Assembly: GCF_003344965.1 (NCBI RefSeq)
Contig: NZ_CP031194.1
Coordinates: 1,860,001 to 1,924,000 of the forward strand
DNA length: 64,000 nt
Direction of reading: 5' to 3'
DNA from: Streptomyces paludis
Lineage (GTDB): Bacteria; Actinomycetota; Actinomycetes; Streptomycetales; Streptomycetaceae
The translations under genes were made by a program, and so were the position numbers. The notes below the pieces were generated by a model. The model saw only the letters and a list, made by a program, of their open reading frames with translations, searched no databases and was not told where the DNA came from. This document shows, in pieces, positions 43,468 to 52,900 of the stretch. Position 1 is the first letter of the stretch, and every line of letters starts with the position of its first letter.

Positions 43468-44555
43468 ACCTGACCGCCACAGAAGTCGCCACCGACAGTC
43501 TCGTCATCCCCCGTGAGCCCGTGGAGGCCACCGGACCGTCCGAGAAAGCCCTCGCCCTCGGTAACGAGGCGATGAGCCGGCGTCAGTACGAGCGCGCCTA
43601 CGACCTGTTCAGCGCCGCGGCCCGCGCCGACGCCGGCGAGCGGCGCTTCCGCCGGGAGATCAACCGTGCCGTCCGCGCCCTGGTGCCCCGCTGGCACTTC
43701 GGCATGATGAACGACGCCGAACGCAACCAGGCGTACGCCCGCGCGATCGCGCGGAGCGTCGGCGCGGGGCAGTCCGTCCTCGACATCGGCACCGGCGCCG
43801 GACTGCTCGCCCTGCTGTCCGCCCGCTCCGGCGCGGACCATGTCGTCACCTGCGAAGGTGTCGACGTGGTCGCCGCCACCGCCCGCGAGATCGTCGAGCG
43901 GAACGGTTACGCGGAGACCATCACGGTGGTCTCCCGCCTCTCCACCGAGCTGCGTGTCGGCGTCGACCTGCCGCGGCGGGCCGATGTCCTGGTCACCGAG
44001 ATCTTCGACTGCGCCCTGCTCGGTGAGTTCGCACTGCCCGCGCTCCAGCACGCGCGCCGCGAACTGCTCACCCCGGACGCGACGATCCTGCCCCGGTCGG
44101 CCCGGCTGTTCGCCCAGTTCGTGGAGAGTACGGAGCTGCACTCCCTCAACCACGTCGGGGAGGTGGAGGGCTTCGACTTCAGCCCGTTCACCTCCCTCAG
44201 CTCGCTGGAGTACTTCTCCACCGCCCTCGGCAACTACCGGCACCGGCCGCTGACCGACCCGGTGGAGATCTTCCGCTTCGACTTCGGCCAGGACATCGCG
44301 CCCGCGGCGCACACGGTGGCGGCCGTCCCGGCGGAGAGCGGCACCGCGCACGCCGTCGTCATGTGGTTCGAACTCGACCTCGCGGACGGCATCACTCTCT
44401 CCAACAGCCCTTCGGACCGGGGCTCCCACTGGAAACAGGCCATTCAGACCCTGCCGGAGCCCTGGAGACTGAATAAGCACTCCCCCGTCGAGTTCCGGGC
44501 CTCCCATGATGGGCAGCGCGTTCTGGTCAGCCCCACGATCACTACCCCCGGGTGA
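43464..44555 (+). CDS. PRMT-like N-methyltransferase (SznE-like)
   Basis: A 363-residue SAM-dependent methyltransferase with marks of protein arginine methyltransferases. These are HFGMMNDAERNQAYARAI (about 78-95), the SAM loop VLDIGTGAGLLAL (105-117), a double-E loop TEIFDCALLGE with Glu179 and Glu188, and a THW-type loop GSHWKQ (320-325). The two glutamates bind the guanidinium in this family. An N-terminal TPR-like helix pair (about 25-60) precedes the catalytic core. In streptozotocin biosynthesis a PRMT-like enzyme, SznE, methylates free L-arginine before SznF acts, and the same pairing here suggests the same first step. ATGA overlap with the Rieske gene. Product methylation site cannot be read from sequence. 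Confidence 0.88.
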   Translation: MNLTATEVATDSLVIPREPVEATGPSEKALALGNEAMSRRQYERAYDLFSAAARADAGERRFRREINRAVRALVPRWHFGMMNDAERNQAYARAIARSVGAGQSVLDIGTGAGLLALLSARSGADHVVTCEGVDVVAATAREIVERNGYAETITVVSRLSTELRVGVDLPRRADVLVTEIFDCALLGEFALPALQHARRELLTPDATILPRSARLFAQFVESTELHSLNHVGEVEGFDFSPFTSLSSLEYFSTALGNYRHRPLTDPVEIFRFDFGQDIAPAAHTVAAVPAESGTAHAVVMWFELDLADGITLSNSPSDRGSHWKQAIQTLPEPWRLNKHSPVEFRASHDGQRVLVSPTITTPG

Positions 44556-44559
44556 GGTA

Positions 44560-45867
44560 ATGGCAGTCACGAATGAAGGACAGACCACCGAGGCCCAGCA
44601 TCCGGGTTCCGAGCTGCACAAGACGCTGACCGTGCCGCGGGGCATCGGGGTCGCCACCGGCATGATCATCGGCAGCGGTCTGCTCGTGCTGCCCGGCCTC
44701 GCCTATGTCCAGGTCGGCTCCAGCGCCGTCTACGCCTGGCTGTCCGCCGCCGTCGTGGTCCTTCCCCTCCTCGTCATCTTCGCCCAGCTCGGCTCCCGTT
44801 ACCCCACAGCGGGCGGCGTCCAGGGCTTCGCCCAGGCCGCGTTCGGCGCCCGGGGGTCCACCTGCGCGGCGGTGATCCTGATCGGCGCCTGCGCGTTCGG
44901 CGGGGCCGTGATGGCGATCAGCGGCGGCAACTACGTCGCGGCCCTCTTCGGCGCGAGCGGGGCCGGCGGCTGGGTGGCCCTCGGCTATCTGGTGGTCATC
45001 GGCCTGCTCCAGGCCGCCGGCTCCCGGCTGGCCGGCGGCATCCAGTCGGCCGTCACCATCGGGCTGCTGCTGCTCCTGGGCCTCGTCGCGTTCGCCCCGG
45101 TGATGGTCGACGCCGGCTCCCTCCAGGGGGCCGTGGCCGCGCCCAGCGCCTGGCTGTCCGCGATGCCGGCCGTCGGCCTGGTGTTCTTCGCGTACACCGG
45201 CTGGGAACTGGTCGCCTCGACCGCGGAGGAGTACCGCAACCCCAAGCGCGACTTCCCGCTCGTCATCGGCATCACCTTCGCGATCGTCGTCGCGCTGTAC
45301 ATCGGCATCTCCCTGGCCGTGCAACTGGTCGTCGCCCCCGGCGACCCCCTGCTCGGGGAAGCCCCGGTGGTCGCCGTACTCCAGGAGGCCCTGGGCGACG
45401 CCAGCGGCCGGGTCGCCGCGGCCCTGGGCGCCGCGATCATCTTCGCCACGCTCATGGGCGGCACCTGGGCCACCTCCCGCATCGTCTACGCGACCGCCCG
45501 GGACCGCCTCCTGCCCGCCGTACTCACCCACGTGGACGCCCGCTCCGGCGCCCCCCGCCCGGCGGTACTGCTCTCGGTCCTCATGTTCGGCGCGGTGGTC
45601 CTCGCCCACTCACTGAAACTGATCAGCCTGACCCTGGTGGTGGAGCTGTCCACCGTCAACTTCGTCATCGGCTACGCGATCTCCGTACTCAGCTACGCCA
45701 AACTCTACCGACGCCCCGCCCAACGCCTCCTGGCCGTCATCGCCGGCCTACCGGTCCTGGCGATGCTGGCCGGCTTCGGCTGGGTCCTGCTCTACCCCAC
45801 AGCCCTCCTGGCCTTCGCGGCCCTGGTACACCACACCCGCCAACGCCGCCGGCCCGCTACTGGCTAG
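44560..45867 (+). CDS. APC-family amino-acid permease
   Basis: A 435-residue membrane transporter with about twelve hydrophobic segments. The N-terminus has the APC start GIGVATGMIIGSGLLVLPGL, with the unwound first-helix motif GSG, and the sixth-helix region reads VGLVFFAYTGWELVASTAEE. The sequence is nearer the YjeH/amino-acid exporter-like branch than to the high-affinity lysine or arginine importers. It begins 4 bp after the methyltransferase stop, with GAGG as ribosome binding site, so it belongs to the operon. It may export the modified amino acid or import arginine. Convergent with the decayed gene at 45864, overlapping it by about 4 bp. Confidence 0.88.
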   Translation: MAVTNEGQTTEAQHPGSELHKTLTVPRGIGVATGMIIGSGLLVLPGLAYVQVGSSAVYAWLSAAVVVLPLLVIFAQLGSRYPTAGGVQGFAQAAFGARGSTCAAVILIGACAFGGAVMAISGGNYVAALFGASGAGGWVALGYLVVIGLLQAAGSRLAGGIQSAVTIGLLLLLGLVAFAPVMVDAGSLQGAVAAPSAWLSAMPAVGLVFFAYTGWELVASTAEEYRNPKRDFPLVIGITFAIVVALYIGISLAVQLVVAPGDPLLGEAPVVAVLQEALGDASGRVAAALGAAIIFATLMGGTWATSRIVYATARDRLLPAVLTHVDARSGAPRPAVLLSVLMFGAVVLAHSLKLISLTLVVELSTVNFVIGYAISVLSYAKLYRRPAQRLLAVIAGLPVLAMLAGFGWVLLYPTALLAFAALVHHTRQRRRPATG

Positions 45868-46861
45868 GGGCGGTCGTTGTCGATGAGGTCGTGCTGCCTG
45901 GCTCTGTTGACTTCTTCGTGCATTCGATTTATCAGGCGATCGATTTCGCGCCACGCAGTTTCATTTACACGCGCGGCCGCGTCGTCATGCCGCCACCTGT
46001 CGATGGTGCTCTCACCGACGACGCCCGCTCGACGCCGATGCCACCGAAGTCCGCGTTGAGGAGATGCCCGGCGACAAAAGTTTCGTTGGAGTAGTAAGCA
46101 CGTGCGGCATCGATGGCCGGGGGAAGCCGGGGGGTGGCGTCCGACCCACGGCCCGAGTAGCCGTACGGTCCCAGAGTCGCGGTGGCGCGGGTCCCACCCC
46201 CGTTTGTGCCACGGGCGGCGTAGTACGTCGGAGGGGCGAGGTACACAGCGTGCCGCAGCTCCGCGACATTGACCGGTATCCGCCGTCGCGGCCGCTCCAC
46301 GACGGCCGGGGTGCCGCCGCCCCCGTAGCCACCGCCTCCGCCTCCGTAGCCGCCTCCGCCGTAGCCACCACCTCCGCCTCCGTAGCCGCCTCCGCCGTAG
46401 CCGCCACCACCGCCGTATCCGCCGCCCCCGTACCCGCTTCCGCCGCCGCCTCCGTAGCCGTATCCGCTGGTGTAGGAAATGTTCCTGCTACTGGAACCCC
46501 CACCCCCGTACCCGCCCCCGTACCCGTACGGGTCATATCCGCTGCGCTGCACGACATACCCGGGGGCTCTGTGGTCACTTGCCGACTCCGCCGGGGCCCG
46601 CTGCACCGAATCGGTCTACGATGCGGGACCGGAGGGCACCTGCTGGACGGTGTCCTCCCGCCCAACGCCGCCCTCGCCACGCTGCGCCAAGTCCCGGACA
46701 GCGGCCGCGTTGCCGGCCGCCCGCTGCAACTGCTCGATCATCGCCGCGTCCATCGGCCCGCCACGGTGGACGGCATTGACAGGGGACGCACTCTGAGCAG
46801 CGCCTCCCCTGTCCCGCTTGTCCCTCTCCCCGGTACGCCGCCCTCTTCCCATATCCCGCAT
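45864..46861 (-). pseudogene. Decayed eCIS-cargo-like protein (LQRAAGNAA signature)
   Basis: Reading from ATG 46861 the product has a basic, disordered start and then MIEQLQRAAGNAAAVRDL, a signature typical of proteins associated with extracellular contractile injection systems and DUF4157 toxins. At 46616-46618 an in-frame TAG follows PSGPAS; the same frame then continues TDSVQRAPAESAS and VVQRSGYDPYGYGG, with the VQR motifs common in such proteins. Next come a long Gly/Tyr-rich linker (about 46300-46560) and a C-terminal region ending FVAGHLLNADFGGIGVE. Near 46010 the coding signal shifts frame and continues ESTIDRWRHDDAAARVN to a TAG at 45864. One nonsense and one frameshift make an intact product unlikely. 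Sequencing error would be the alternative. Confidence 0.65.
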
Positions 46862-47243
46862 AGCCCGCGCTCGTCCCCTCGATCGACGATCCCGCTTCCC
46901 GGTCAGTCTCCGACCACGACCGCGCCCCGGGCAATCGGAACGGAGGGCACGATTTCCGGCTTCGGGGGCAGCGATCAGAGTGCCGATGGCATAAACGTGC
47001 TGGACTTCCGCACGACCGGCACATATGAGCAGTGGACGACATCCAGGACGGGCAATTGCTCGCGGTACGGCCGGCGCCAGAAGGCGGCCCTGGAAAACCA
47101 GCCGAGTTATGCATACAAGGCAGTACGTGACCTCGCGCAAAACATTAGCAACTGAAGGCCCCAGACCCCCCCTATCGTGAAGCGATCACCACTACGCCGA
47201 CCCGGCTCAGGAGCCGCGTGATCACTGCTGGAGGATGTGGCGC

Positions 47244-47768
47244 ATGCAGTCGTTGATCACCGCCATCCGGGAGAACGAAGACGCCTCCCGCTATCTGGCA
47301 TGGCCGGCCGACTTCGATCTGGACCGGGGCGACCACTGCGAGGACGTCCACCTTGCCTCGGGCGCCCCACTGGACGGCTTCGCCGGTGACGGAGCCGGCG
47401 GCACGTACTTCTTCTGCGGCGAGGGCGGCGAGGAACGCCCGGTGCTGTACGCGGACTCCGAGGGCGGCGCGGCTCTTGTCGCAGTCGGCCTGACGGAGCT
47501 GCTGCGGCTCCTGCTGGTCGCCCCCTGGTGGCATGACTGCCGCTCCTTCACCACGGACGAGAGCACCGAGCTGGCCGCCGAGTATCTGGTGAACACACCT
47601 GACCTGGCAGCACGACGTGCCCGCGCGGCCACCGCGCTCGGCCTCGACCTACCCACAACGGCCGACGCCCTGGCCCGCCTCCGTAAGGTCGCCACGGAAG
47701 CGGGCGAAGGGTTCGTCCTGATCTTCACACCGGAGAACAAGCCCTACGAACCGCTGATCCCCAGCTGA
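47244..47768 (+). CDS. Small acidic protein, SUKH/immunity-like
   Basis: A 174-residue acidic soluble protein with ADSEGGAALVAVGLTELLRL and a GTYFFCGEGGEERPVLY beta segment, the kind of sequence seen in SUKH-type immunity proteins, but resemblance is weak. The ATG at 47244 is chosen because GGAGG lies nine bases upstream; the ATG at 47235 overlaps that site. It is divergent from the decayed cargo-like gene across a spacer of about 380 bp and convergent with a clear SMI1/KNR4 gene, which supports an immunity role in an old toxin locus. Confidence 0.6.
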   Translation: MQSLITAIRENEDASRYLAWPADFDLDRGDHCEDVHLASGAPLDGFAGDGAGGTYFFCGEGGEERPVLYADSEGGAALVAVGLTELLRLLLVAPWWHDCRSFTTDESTELAAEYLVNTPDLAARRARAATALGLDLPTTADALARLRKVATEAGEGFVLIFTPENKPYEPLIPS

Positions 47769-47783
47769 GCGACTCAGACCCGT

Positions 47784-48407
47784 TCACCAGCCGACCAGAT
47801 CCATGGAACTTCGCGCGAGCCAGTCCGTGAACGACACAGGCTGACCGTCAAGGTTCAGAGGAAGGATCTGGTCGCAGGTGGCCCGGCCGTCGAACCACAG
47901 TGAGCCCCGGTGCGGACCGGTGACAACGAGCAGGGTGGCGAAGCCACAGCCGTTGTCCTGGATGAAAACAGCGCCGGACGTCTTGCGCTCCTGGAACACC
48001 TCGTACTCGGCGTCCCACTGCTGCCATGCCGCTCGGTACGTGTGGTGGTCCGGGAATGCCGGTGCCAGCGGCTCGCGCGCGTCCAGTTCCTGCTCGTAGG
48101 CACGGTAGGAGTCGGGATGAGGGAAGTCAGCAGTGAGCAGGTCGTAGTTGGTACGTGAGTCCCCCTGCCACCCCCAGCCTGCCGGCGATCGGCGTAGGCG
48201 CTTCATCGCGCCGCCGGCGCTCTCCCGGAGCAAGTGCGCTCGGTACTGGTCCGGGAATGTGATGCCCAGCTCCGCCTCCGCTTCGCGGATCTCCGCTTCG
48301 GACAGCGGCGGCGGGGAAGCGCCCTGGCTCGCGGATAGACGGGGCAGGTCGCCGCAGCGCCGGCCCCTGGCCAATTGCCTGGCTTCCGCTGTCCAATCGA
48401 TCGCCAT
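47784..48407 (-). CDS. SMI1/KNR4-family (SUKH) protein
   Basis: A 207-residue cytosolic protein of the SMI1/KNR4 superfamily. The family core is clear: LSEAEIREAEAELGITFPDQYRAHL near residue 35, the central WQGDSRTNYDLL and the C-terminal GCGFATLLVVTGPHRGSLWFDGRA followed by SFTDWLARSSMDL. In bacteria such proteins most often neutralise polymorphic toxins. Its neighbours are another SUKH-like gene and a decayed toxin-like gene, so an immunity role is reasonable. It ends 16 bp from its convergent neighbour. No strong ribosome binding site is seen before the ATG at 48407. Confidence 0.88.
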   Translation of the reverse strand: MAIDWTAEARQLARGRRCGDLPRLSASQGASPPPLSEAEIREAEAELGITFPDQYRAHLLRESAGGAMKRLRRSPAGWGWQGDSRTNYDLLTADFPHPDSYRAYEQELDAREPLAPAFPDHHTYRAAWQQWDAEYEVFQERKTSGAVFIQDNGCGFATLLVVTGPHRGSLWFDGRATCDQILPLNLDGQPVSFTDWLARSSMDLVGW

Positions 48408-48482
48408 ACAGATGAGGGTAGACCGCGCGATCCGTGAGGACTCTGCCGTCGCATTGATGCGCGCCGCCGGCTCGGCGGCTGC

Positions 48483-49769
48483 TCACGGTGGCATACGGCG
48501 TGCCAGCCTGCGGCCCAGGGTCTGGCACGGCGCTTCGATGTAGCGGTAGGTCAGTAGGCACAGGGGCAGCAGCACGGCGAAGAACGCGGCTTCGAGTGCG
48601 GGATTGTCCTGCCGCCGTCGGCCGGTCGTGCTGTCGATGACCGCCAGCAGTACGGGATGCACCAGGTAGACCGAGTAGCTGATCGTGCCCAGTCCGGTCA
48701 GCGTCCGCGGCATGCGCCGGCGGCGCGAGGCCAGTCCCGCGCCGAAGGTGAGCACAGCCAGCAGGAACGCGACGATCCAGCCGCGCCGGGTGAAGTGGTA
48801 GCCGTCGCCGTACCGGTACGCGCTCCCCACGGCGCAGGCGACCACCACGCCGGCGGTGGCCGCCGCACAGCGCCAGGCGGTCTGACCGTTCTCGGCGCGG
48901 TGGACGGCAGTGCCGAGGAACATCACGGCGAGGATCGCCAGGCCCTCCCACAACGGAACCGTGCCGTTGAACGGGACCAGGACGAGCGCCGTCACCCCGC
49001 CCAACACGCCGCCGAATACGCGGAGTACGTGCGAGCCCGCGCTCGCACAGCAGATGGCGACCACCATGGCGGTCGAGGCACACACGATCAGCGGACCGGT
49101 GCCGGCCAGGCCGGACAGGGCAGAGGCCGGCAGCACCGCCCCTGCCGTCACGCTCACAACGCCGAGCACGGCGAGCGCGGCAAGGACGACCGCGACCGCC
49201 GCCGACCGCTGGTGAAGACGGACCGTGAAGAGAGCGACGCACAGCAGATAGAAGGACATCTCGTAGGAGAGCGTCCACAGGACGAGCAGAAGATTGGGTG
49301 TCCCCAGTAACTCCTGGAGCATGGTGGCGTGGGCTACCGCCACGGTGACAGCGCTCTGCCGGCCGAAGTCACGCGACTCCACCATGCCCAAGAGGCCGGC
49401 GCCGAGGAACACAGCGACCACAGCCGCCCACAGCGGGTACACACGGAAGACGCGGCCGATCCAGAACGTACGGACGCAGCCCCCGCGCTCCAGGGACGCG
49501 GGGATGACATAGCCGCTCACCAGGAAGAACACCATGATGCCGTAGCGGCTGGTGTTGAAGTGCGGCATCAGCTCCCCCCGGAAGTCGGCCATGAAGGTGT
49601 ACGACGAGTGGTCGAACACCACGACCAGTGCGGCGATGCCGCGCAACGCGTCCAGCCAGCCCCACCGCGCGCCCTGCCGCGCGCCCCGCCTCGGTCCCCA
49701 CCGCGCGCCCCACCGCGACGGACCGGCCGCCGCGGACTCGGTCCTGGTCCTGGTCCTGGTCCTCTGCAC
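48483..49769 (-). CDS. Acyltransferase family 3 membrane protein (OafA-like)
   Basis: A 428-residue integral membrane acyltransferase. The family start WLDALRGIAALVVVFDHSSY contains the catalytic histidine, followed by RYGIMVFFLVSGYVIPASLE and the fixed arginine region RTFWIGRVFRVYP, then about ten transmembrane helices ending near TISYSVYLVHPVLL. These enzymes move acyl groups to sugars of surface glycans or natural products. The GTG at 49769 is preferred because GGAAGG lies eight bases upstream. Its first residues are an Arg-Thr repeat from a hexamer DNA repeat. A longer frame from ATG 49862 lacks a binding site. Divergent from the STAND protein gene. Confidence 0.87.
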   Translation of the reverse strand: MQRTRTRTRTESAAAGPSRWGARWGPRRGARQGARWGWLDALRGIAALVVVFDHSSYTFMADFRGELMPHFNTSRYGIMVFFLVSGYVIPASLERGGCVRTFWIGRVFRVYPLWAAVVAVFLGAGLLGMVESRDFGRQSAVTVAVAHATMLQELLGTPNLLLVLWTLSYEMSFYLLCVALFTVRLHQRSAAVAVVLAALAVLGVVSVTAGAVLPASALSGLAGTGPLIVCASTAMVVAICCASAGSHVLRVFGGVLGGVTALVLVPFNGTVPLWEGLAILAVMFLGTAVHRAENGQTAWRCAAATAGVVVACAVGSAYRYGDGYHFTRRGWIVAFLLAVLTFGAGLASRRRRMPRTLTGLGTISYSVYLVHPVLLAVIDSTTGRRRQDNPALEAAFFAVLLPLCLLTYRYIEAPCQTLGRRLARRMPP

Positions 49770-49859
49770 TGGTTCGTTCCTTCCGGTGCGCCGCGACCTG
49801 CGCGCTCCCCGCGGCTCAGCTCTCCGCGCCGCTCTCCTCACCGAGTTCAGCGGCCGGAG

Positions 49860-49896
49860 CATTGTTCGGCAGCACCGTTCCGGCGGCCGAACAATG
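49860..49896. promoter_or_regulatory. 11-bp inverted repeat in the divergent promoter region
   Basis: CATTGTTCGGC (49860-49870) and GCCGAACAATG (49886-49896) are perfect inverted copies with a 15-base spacer, lying between the acyltransferase and the XRE-STAND gene. Because the rightward gene begins with a DNA-binding-type domain, this is a candidate autoregulatory operator. Confidence 0.5.
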
Positions 49897-49981
49897 AGAC
49901 GGGCCGCGCCCCTTCGCGTGTCATGGATGTGCGTCGATTGGCTGCCCGCGCCGACGCGGGGCGGCCGGAGGGGGTGAAGGT

Positions 49982-52900
49982 GTGGCGGGGCGTCGTGAGG
50001 TGCCGGTGGATCCGGCGGCGGGGCCGGTACAGCGGTTCGCGTGCGACTTGCGCGATCTGCGGGCCGGGGCGGACGGAATCACCTACCGGTCGCTGGCCCG
50101 GCGGGCGGGCTACTCGGTGACCACGCTGTCGCGGGCCGCGGCGGGCGAGCAGCTGCCGACCCTGCCGGTGGCCCTGGCCTATGCGGGGGCGTGCGGGGGC
50201 GACCCGGCGGAATGGGAGGCCCGCTGGCAGAAGGCCGCGGAGGAGTCCGCCGGCAACGGCACTCGGGCCGACGACGCGGCACTCGCGCCGTACCGGGGGC
50301 TGGCCCGGTTCGAGACAGGGGACAGCGGCCTGTTCTTCGGACGGGAGCACCTCACCGCCGACCTGGTCGACCTGCTGCGCCGCCGGCGGTTCGCGGCGGT
50401 CTTCGGCCCCTCCGGCAGCGGCAAGTCCTCTCTGCTGCGGGCCGGCCTGATCCCCGTACTCCAGCACGCTCAGGAGCCGGACCTGCGTCCGGCCGCGATC
50501 CGGATCCTGACGCCGGGGGCACGCCCCGCCCGCGGCCACGCGGCCCTTCTGACACCCGCGCTTCCCCGCGCCGGCGACGCCGCCTCCGTAGCCGGGACGG
50601 ACACGTTTGTGATCATCGACCAGTTCGAGGAGGTCTTCACCCTCTGCCACGACGCGGCCGAGCGCGCTCGCTTCATCGATCTGTTGCTGACGGCCCGGCG
50701 GCCCGAGAGCCGCCTGCGCGTGCTGCTGGCGGTGCGCGGCGACTTCTACGGCCGCTGCGCCGAACACCCCGGCCTGGCCGACGCGCTGCGCGATGCCAAC
50801 CTGCTGGCCGGCGCGATGAGCCAGGCGGAGCTGCGCGACGCCGTCGTCAAGCCGGCCACGGCCGCCGGGCTGACCGTGGAACGCGCCCTCACCACCCGGC
50901 TGGTCAAGGAGGTCACCGACGCGCCGGGCGGGCTGCCGCTGCTGTCCCACGCGTTACTGGAGACCTGGCGTCGCCGCCGTGGCAAGACACTGACCATGGC
51001 GGGGTACGAGGCGGCCGGCTGCCTGGACGGCGCGATCGCCAGGACCGCCGAGAGGGTCTACGGCGGATTCACCGAGGACCAGGCGGCCACCGCCCGCCGC
51101 GTGCTGCTCCGCCTGGTCGCCCCCGGCGACGGCACCCCCGACACCCGCCGTCCCGTCAAGCGTGCGGAACTGCCCACTACCGGCCGGGACGACACCGCCC
51201 AGGTGATGGAGGCACTCGCGCGGGCGCGGCTGCTCGCCCTGGACGGCGATACGGTCGAGATGGCCCACGAGGCCCTGATCACGGCCTGGCCCCGGCTGCG
51301 CGAGTGGACCGGGGAAGACCGTGAGCGCCTGCGTGTGCACCGGAACCTGACCGAGGCCGCCCACACCTGGCGGGAACTGGGGCACGAAAAGGAGTCTCTG
51401 TACCGAGGAAGCAGGCTCGCCGCCGCCCAGGAACACTTCGGCGGCGCACCGCGCGAGGACCTGACCGATACGGAGCACGCTTTCCTCGACGCCAGTCGCG
51501 ACCACGAGCGGAAGGGCCGTCGCCGCTCCCGTCTGGTGCTCACCGCGGTCACCGCCGCCCTGTGTCTCGCCCTCGTCGCCGCCGGCCTGGCCGTGGGGCA
51601 GTGGCGGAGCGCGGTCAGCGCCCAAGAGCTGGCCCAGTCCCGGCAACTGGCCGCCCAGTCCGGCGCGTTGCTGGACTCCGAGCCCGATCTCGCCTCACTG
51701 CTCGCTGTCCACGCCTACCGGACCAGTCCGACCCGCGAAGCCGCCGCCGCCCTGTACGCCGCCGCGGCGCTGCCGCTGCGCAAGACCCTGACCGGCGGCA
51801 CCCAGCCCGTGGGTTCCCTCGCGCTCAGCCCGGACGGACACACCCTTGCCACCCACAGCCGGGACGGCAAGGTACGGGTCTGGAATCTGCCGGGAGGCCG
51901 GCTCCGGCACACGCTCACAGCGGGAGACCTCGGTGAAGTCGCGGCGTTCAGCCCCGACGGACGCACCCTCGCCGTCGCTGCCCTCGATGGCACCGACTGG
52001 GTCATCGCCCTGTGGGATCCCGTCACCGGCAGGAAACTCAGAGACTTCGCCGTCCCCGACGGTTCGGTACGCGAAATGGCCTTCAGCCCGGACAGCCGCA
52101 CCATGGCCGCCACCTCCCCCTCGGTCGTACGGGTGTGGGACGTGGCCACGGGCCGCACCCTGCACAGCTTCACCAGCCACCCCGACCCGCTGACGGTCGC
52201 CTTCGGCCCGGACGGCCGTACGGTCGCCACGGTGGGCCACGGCGGAGAAGTGCGGGTGTGGGATACGGCCACCGGCCGCACCCGGACCGCTCACGACAGC
52301 GAATCCGGGGGCAGGGCGGTGGCGTTGAGCCCTGACGGCAGAACCTACGCGGTGGTCCGCGCCGATGGTCCCGTGCAACTGCGGGAGACGGCCACCGGCA
52401 TGGTCCGGCGCACCATCAGGGACGTTCCCATCGGATTGAACGAGGTGACTTTCGCCCCGGACGGCCGCACCCTCGCCACCCTGGGCCCCGGGGACACCGT
52501 CCAGCTGTGGGACACCGCCTCCGGCGCCCCGCAGGCCACCGTGACCGCCGGTCACCACGGCCGGGGAATCATGAGAGTGGCCCTGGGCGCGGACGGCCAC
52601 ACCCTTGTCACCAGCAGCAATCTGGACCCCGCCGTCCGCGTCCACCGCCTGTCCGCCGACCGCTCACGGACCACTCCGCCGGGCCAGACCACCACCTATA
52701 TCGCCGGCATGGCGTTCAGTCCGGACGGACGCACGATGGCCACGGTTCGCCAAGGGCCGCCCGGCGGTGGATCGGCGCAGCTCTGGGACGTCAGGACCGG
52801 TGATCGCGAAGCCACACTGACGCTCGACTCCGGGTCCAACTCCGCCTTCGACCTCGACTCCGACCTTGCCCCCAACTCCGACTCCGACTCCAACTCCCAC

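Noticed and set aside
46064..47155. Plus-strand 363-codon frame opposite the cargo-like pseudogene
   Set aside because: It is the antisense of the Gly/Tyr repeat region (Ala/Ser/Val repeats) and lacks any motif; the LQRAAGNAA signature is on the minus strand.
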